A stretch of 64,000 nucleotides of DNA from Cryoendolithus antarcticus. Its lineage: Eukaryota > Ascomycota > Dothideomycetes > Cladosporiales > Cladosporiaceae. Shown piece by piece: positions 62,508 through 64,000 of the stretch. The notes below the pieces were generated by a model. That model did not search any database and was not told the origin of the DNA. It saw only the letters and a program-made list of their open reading frames with translations. The stretch's first letter is position 1; each line of letters begins with the position of its first letter. The translations under genes and the position numbers were made by a program. The stretch lies in the NCBI GenBank assembly GCA_002077065.1, contig NAJO01000017.1:896714-960713 (forward strand), read 5' to 3'.

Positions 62508-64000
62508 ACTCGTATACCGAATAGGGAAACATAGACGCGGGGACTCGACTATATTATTACTAGTATAAGTTAACTATAAGAGTATAGCGCTATACTACTA
62601 CGAGGGGGTTTAGTAGTAGTAGTACTATAGCTTTACCTATATACCTAGGATTTCGGCGTATATACTAAACGTAAGGGGAAGTATCTATAGTTACTATCTT
62701 ATTATATACGAAATCGTTAACGACCTCGTAAATAATATTAATATATATTCTAAGCCCCTTAGATTATAGGTTATAGATACTAATAGTCGAGCTATACTTA
62801 TAGGTCGATATAGAATAATAAGCTTCTTAGTCTATCTAATTAAATAGATAGAAGATTAAGTAAGGATATATGTACCTAAGGAATAAGGAAGCGATTAAAG
62901 TAGAGAAGAAGAGAGTACTAAAGATAGGGAATAGCTATAGGAAAGAGGAGGAGGATAGAGTGGAGTAGGAGGAAGCTAGGGGTTCTACCTATAGTAGAGG
63001 AAGATACTAACTTAATAGTACTAGAGCCTAGATACCTAGATAGTTTAGGTACTCTAGAAGGACATTATAGAAGCCTATAAAAGATAAGACTTATATACTA
63101 GGGTATATAAGATTCTACTCTAGAAGACTACTTATACTATTAATATTATCTAAGCTAAGGCCTTAAGATAATAATAATAAAGCCTAAGTACTAACCTCCT
63201 TCTCTAGGAGATTAAAGACTTTAGAAAAGAATTCTAGAGGAGTACTCTCTAGGGATAGTATAGCTAGTAAAGCTAGTAGAGAACCTAGGTAAGAGTTATA
63301 GCTAAAGAATAGCCTATAAGATAAGATAAGAATTTATATACCTAATTTAGTACTCTAGTAGCCTATATAGGAAGCTATCCTATAAACTATCTAAGAAGGA
63401 AACTACTTATTATAGTAAAAACCTCTAATCCTTTCGCTTATATTACTTTTATAGTTAGTTTACCTTTTTTTAGAAATATACTAGACTATATACTAGTTAT
63501 ACTCCTACTCCTTATTTTAAGTAGTTATTCTCTGCTTACCTACCTCCTCCCTCCTCTCTAGCTCCCTCTTAGTCTCCTCTACTAGTTTAAACTATATAAT
63601 ATATCCTAAATCTAGGATCTATAGGTAATTCTTTTTAGGTTATCTAGGCTATTTATTATTACCCTAAATAATCTATCCTTTACTTACCTCTAGATCTCCC
63701 CTCTCTCCTATACCTAGGAATTATAGCTTATTACTATATACTTAATATTCTAGGAGGGGTAGCTATACTAGTATTTTAGTAAATTAGCTCCTAGAACTCT
63801 TCTCCTATATAGGTAGGAGTTTAGCCCTATATAGCTACTATCGTACGGCTAATTTACTAGACCGCTAGTCTAGTAAATAAGAGGCGCCGGTCGGAGATAA
63901 CTAGCTATAGTAGTAGCGTTAGTATACTACCTAGGATATACTACGGAGTAATAAAGATATAATAGTAAGGTAGTAAGAGAAAGAGAGTACCTTCTTTATA
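62508..64000. repeat. AT-rich, RIP-mutated block (repeat remnant), runs off the window
   Basis: From about 62.5 kb the composition changes sharply: runs of TA, ATA and CTA dominate, and the dinucleotides CA and TG are almost gone; none occur in 62581-62820. CpA to TpA change on both strands is the mark of RIP in ascomycetes. No ORF longer than ~60 codons survives. It is probably a degenerate transposon or other repeat, but no terminal repeat or coding domain is recognisable. It continues past the right end. Confidence 0.75.
63852..63878. repeat. perfect 11-bp inverted repeat
   Basis: ATTTACTAGAC and GTCTAGTAAAT flank a 5-base spacer (CGCTA). It lies in the RIP block next to the only GC-richer spot there (GAGGCGCCGGTCGG). 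It could be a terminal-repeat junction or chance in low-complexity sequence. Confidence 0.4.

Noticed and set aside
62341..64000. CRISPR array or bacterial-type mobile element in the AT-rich end
   Set aside because: No regularly spaced repeats and no transposase or integrase frame; the dinucleotide pattern is explained by RIP in a fungus.

Overview
The window looks like euchromatic DNA from a filamentous ascomycete (Pezizomycotina), most likely a Dothideomycete. The evidence is many spliceosomal introns of 45-60 nt with GTRNGT donors and CTRAY-type branch sites, close gene packing on both strands, ascomycete-specific families (DSGI-tailed laccase, CON-6, BYS1, HeLo-like N-terminal domain) and, at the right end, an AT-rich block with the dinucleotide signature of repeat-induced point mutation (RIP). 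The genus-level placement is inference. Exon coordinates were built by hand from splice signals and reading frame.

Left part (1-25.2 kb), mostly conserved genes: a secreted laccase with an N-terminal starch-binding CBM20 domain (1084-3328, -), a Sel1-repeat protein (-), a ZC3H3-like CCCH protein (-) divergent from RPF2 (+), a tRNA-Arg-like element, a CON-6 protein (+), threonine aldolase (+) convergent with AMP deaminase (-), succinate dehydrogenase flavoprotein (-), a GPI-anchored surface protein (+), monothiol glutaredoxin GRX3/4 (+), a low-complexity hypothetical (-) and a Nudix hydrolase with a broken frame (-).

Middle part (25.6-36.2 kb), the unusual region: at least six same-strand tandem copies of a gene family I do not recognise. 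The recurrent plan is a 148-166 nt first exon with a conserved 'LDASG.A.VHVG..Y ... YG.VN.VY.V' segment, a phase-1 intron at one fixed position, a disordered Ser/Pro-rich middle, and a C-terminal 'FGHSMVCDT...SGF..(I/R)DAR' module. One member carries about nine tandem 16-residue repeats. Three copies read as intact, three are decayed by stops, a frameshift or a lost splice acceptor, and one ORF is a C-terminal fragment.

Right part (36.2-60.1 kb), again conserved genes: dynein intermediate chain (-) divergent from ATP synthase subunit e (+), a type-B carboxylesterase, a 1039-aa low-complexity protein, a truncated GT17 glycosyltransferase, the fission dynamin DNM1 (-), an isochorismatase-like hydrolase, a secreted PEBP protein, an ABCG transporter, LSM2, a BYS1-domain secreted protein and a second GPI-anchored surface protein.

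Right edge (60.2-64 kb): a gene with a HeLo-like (STAND-type) N-terminal domain and a PP1-docking-like motif is disabled at its 5' end where it enters the RIP-mutated block. The three stops are of the type RIP produces, and the likely start codon reads ATA. The block from about 62.5 kb to the end has no recoverable gene.

The genes do not form one pathway. The left and right parts are housekeeping and secreted/surface functions. The tandem array and the HeLo-like gene are the accessory parts, and both carry elements reminiscent of fungal cell-death or allorecognition proteins, which is an inference.
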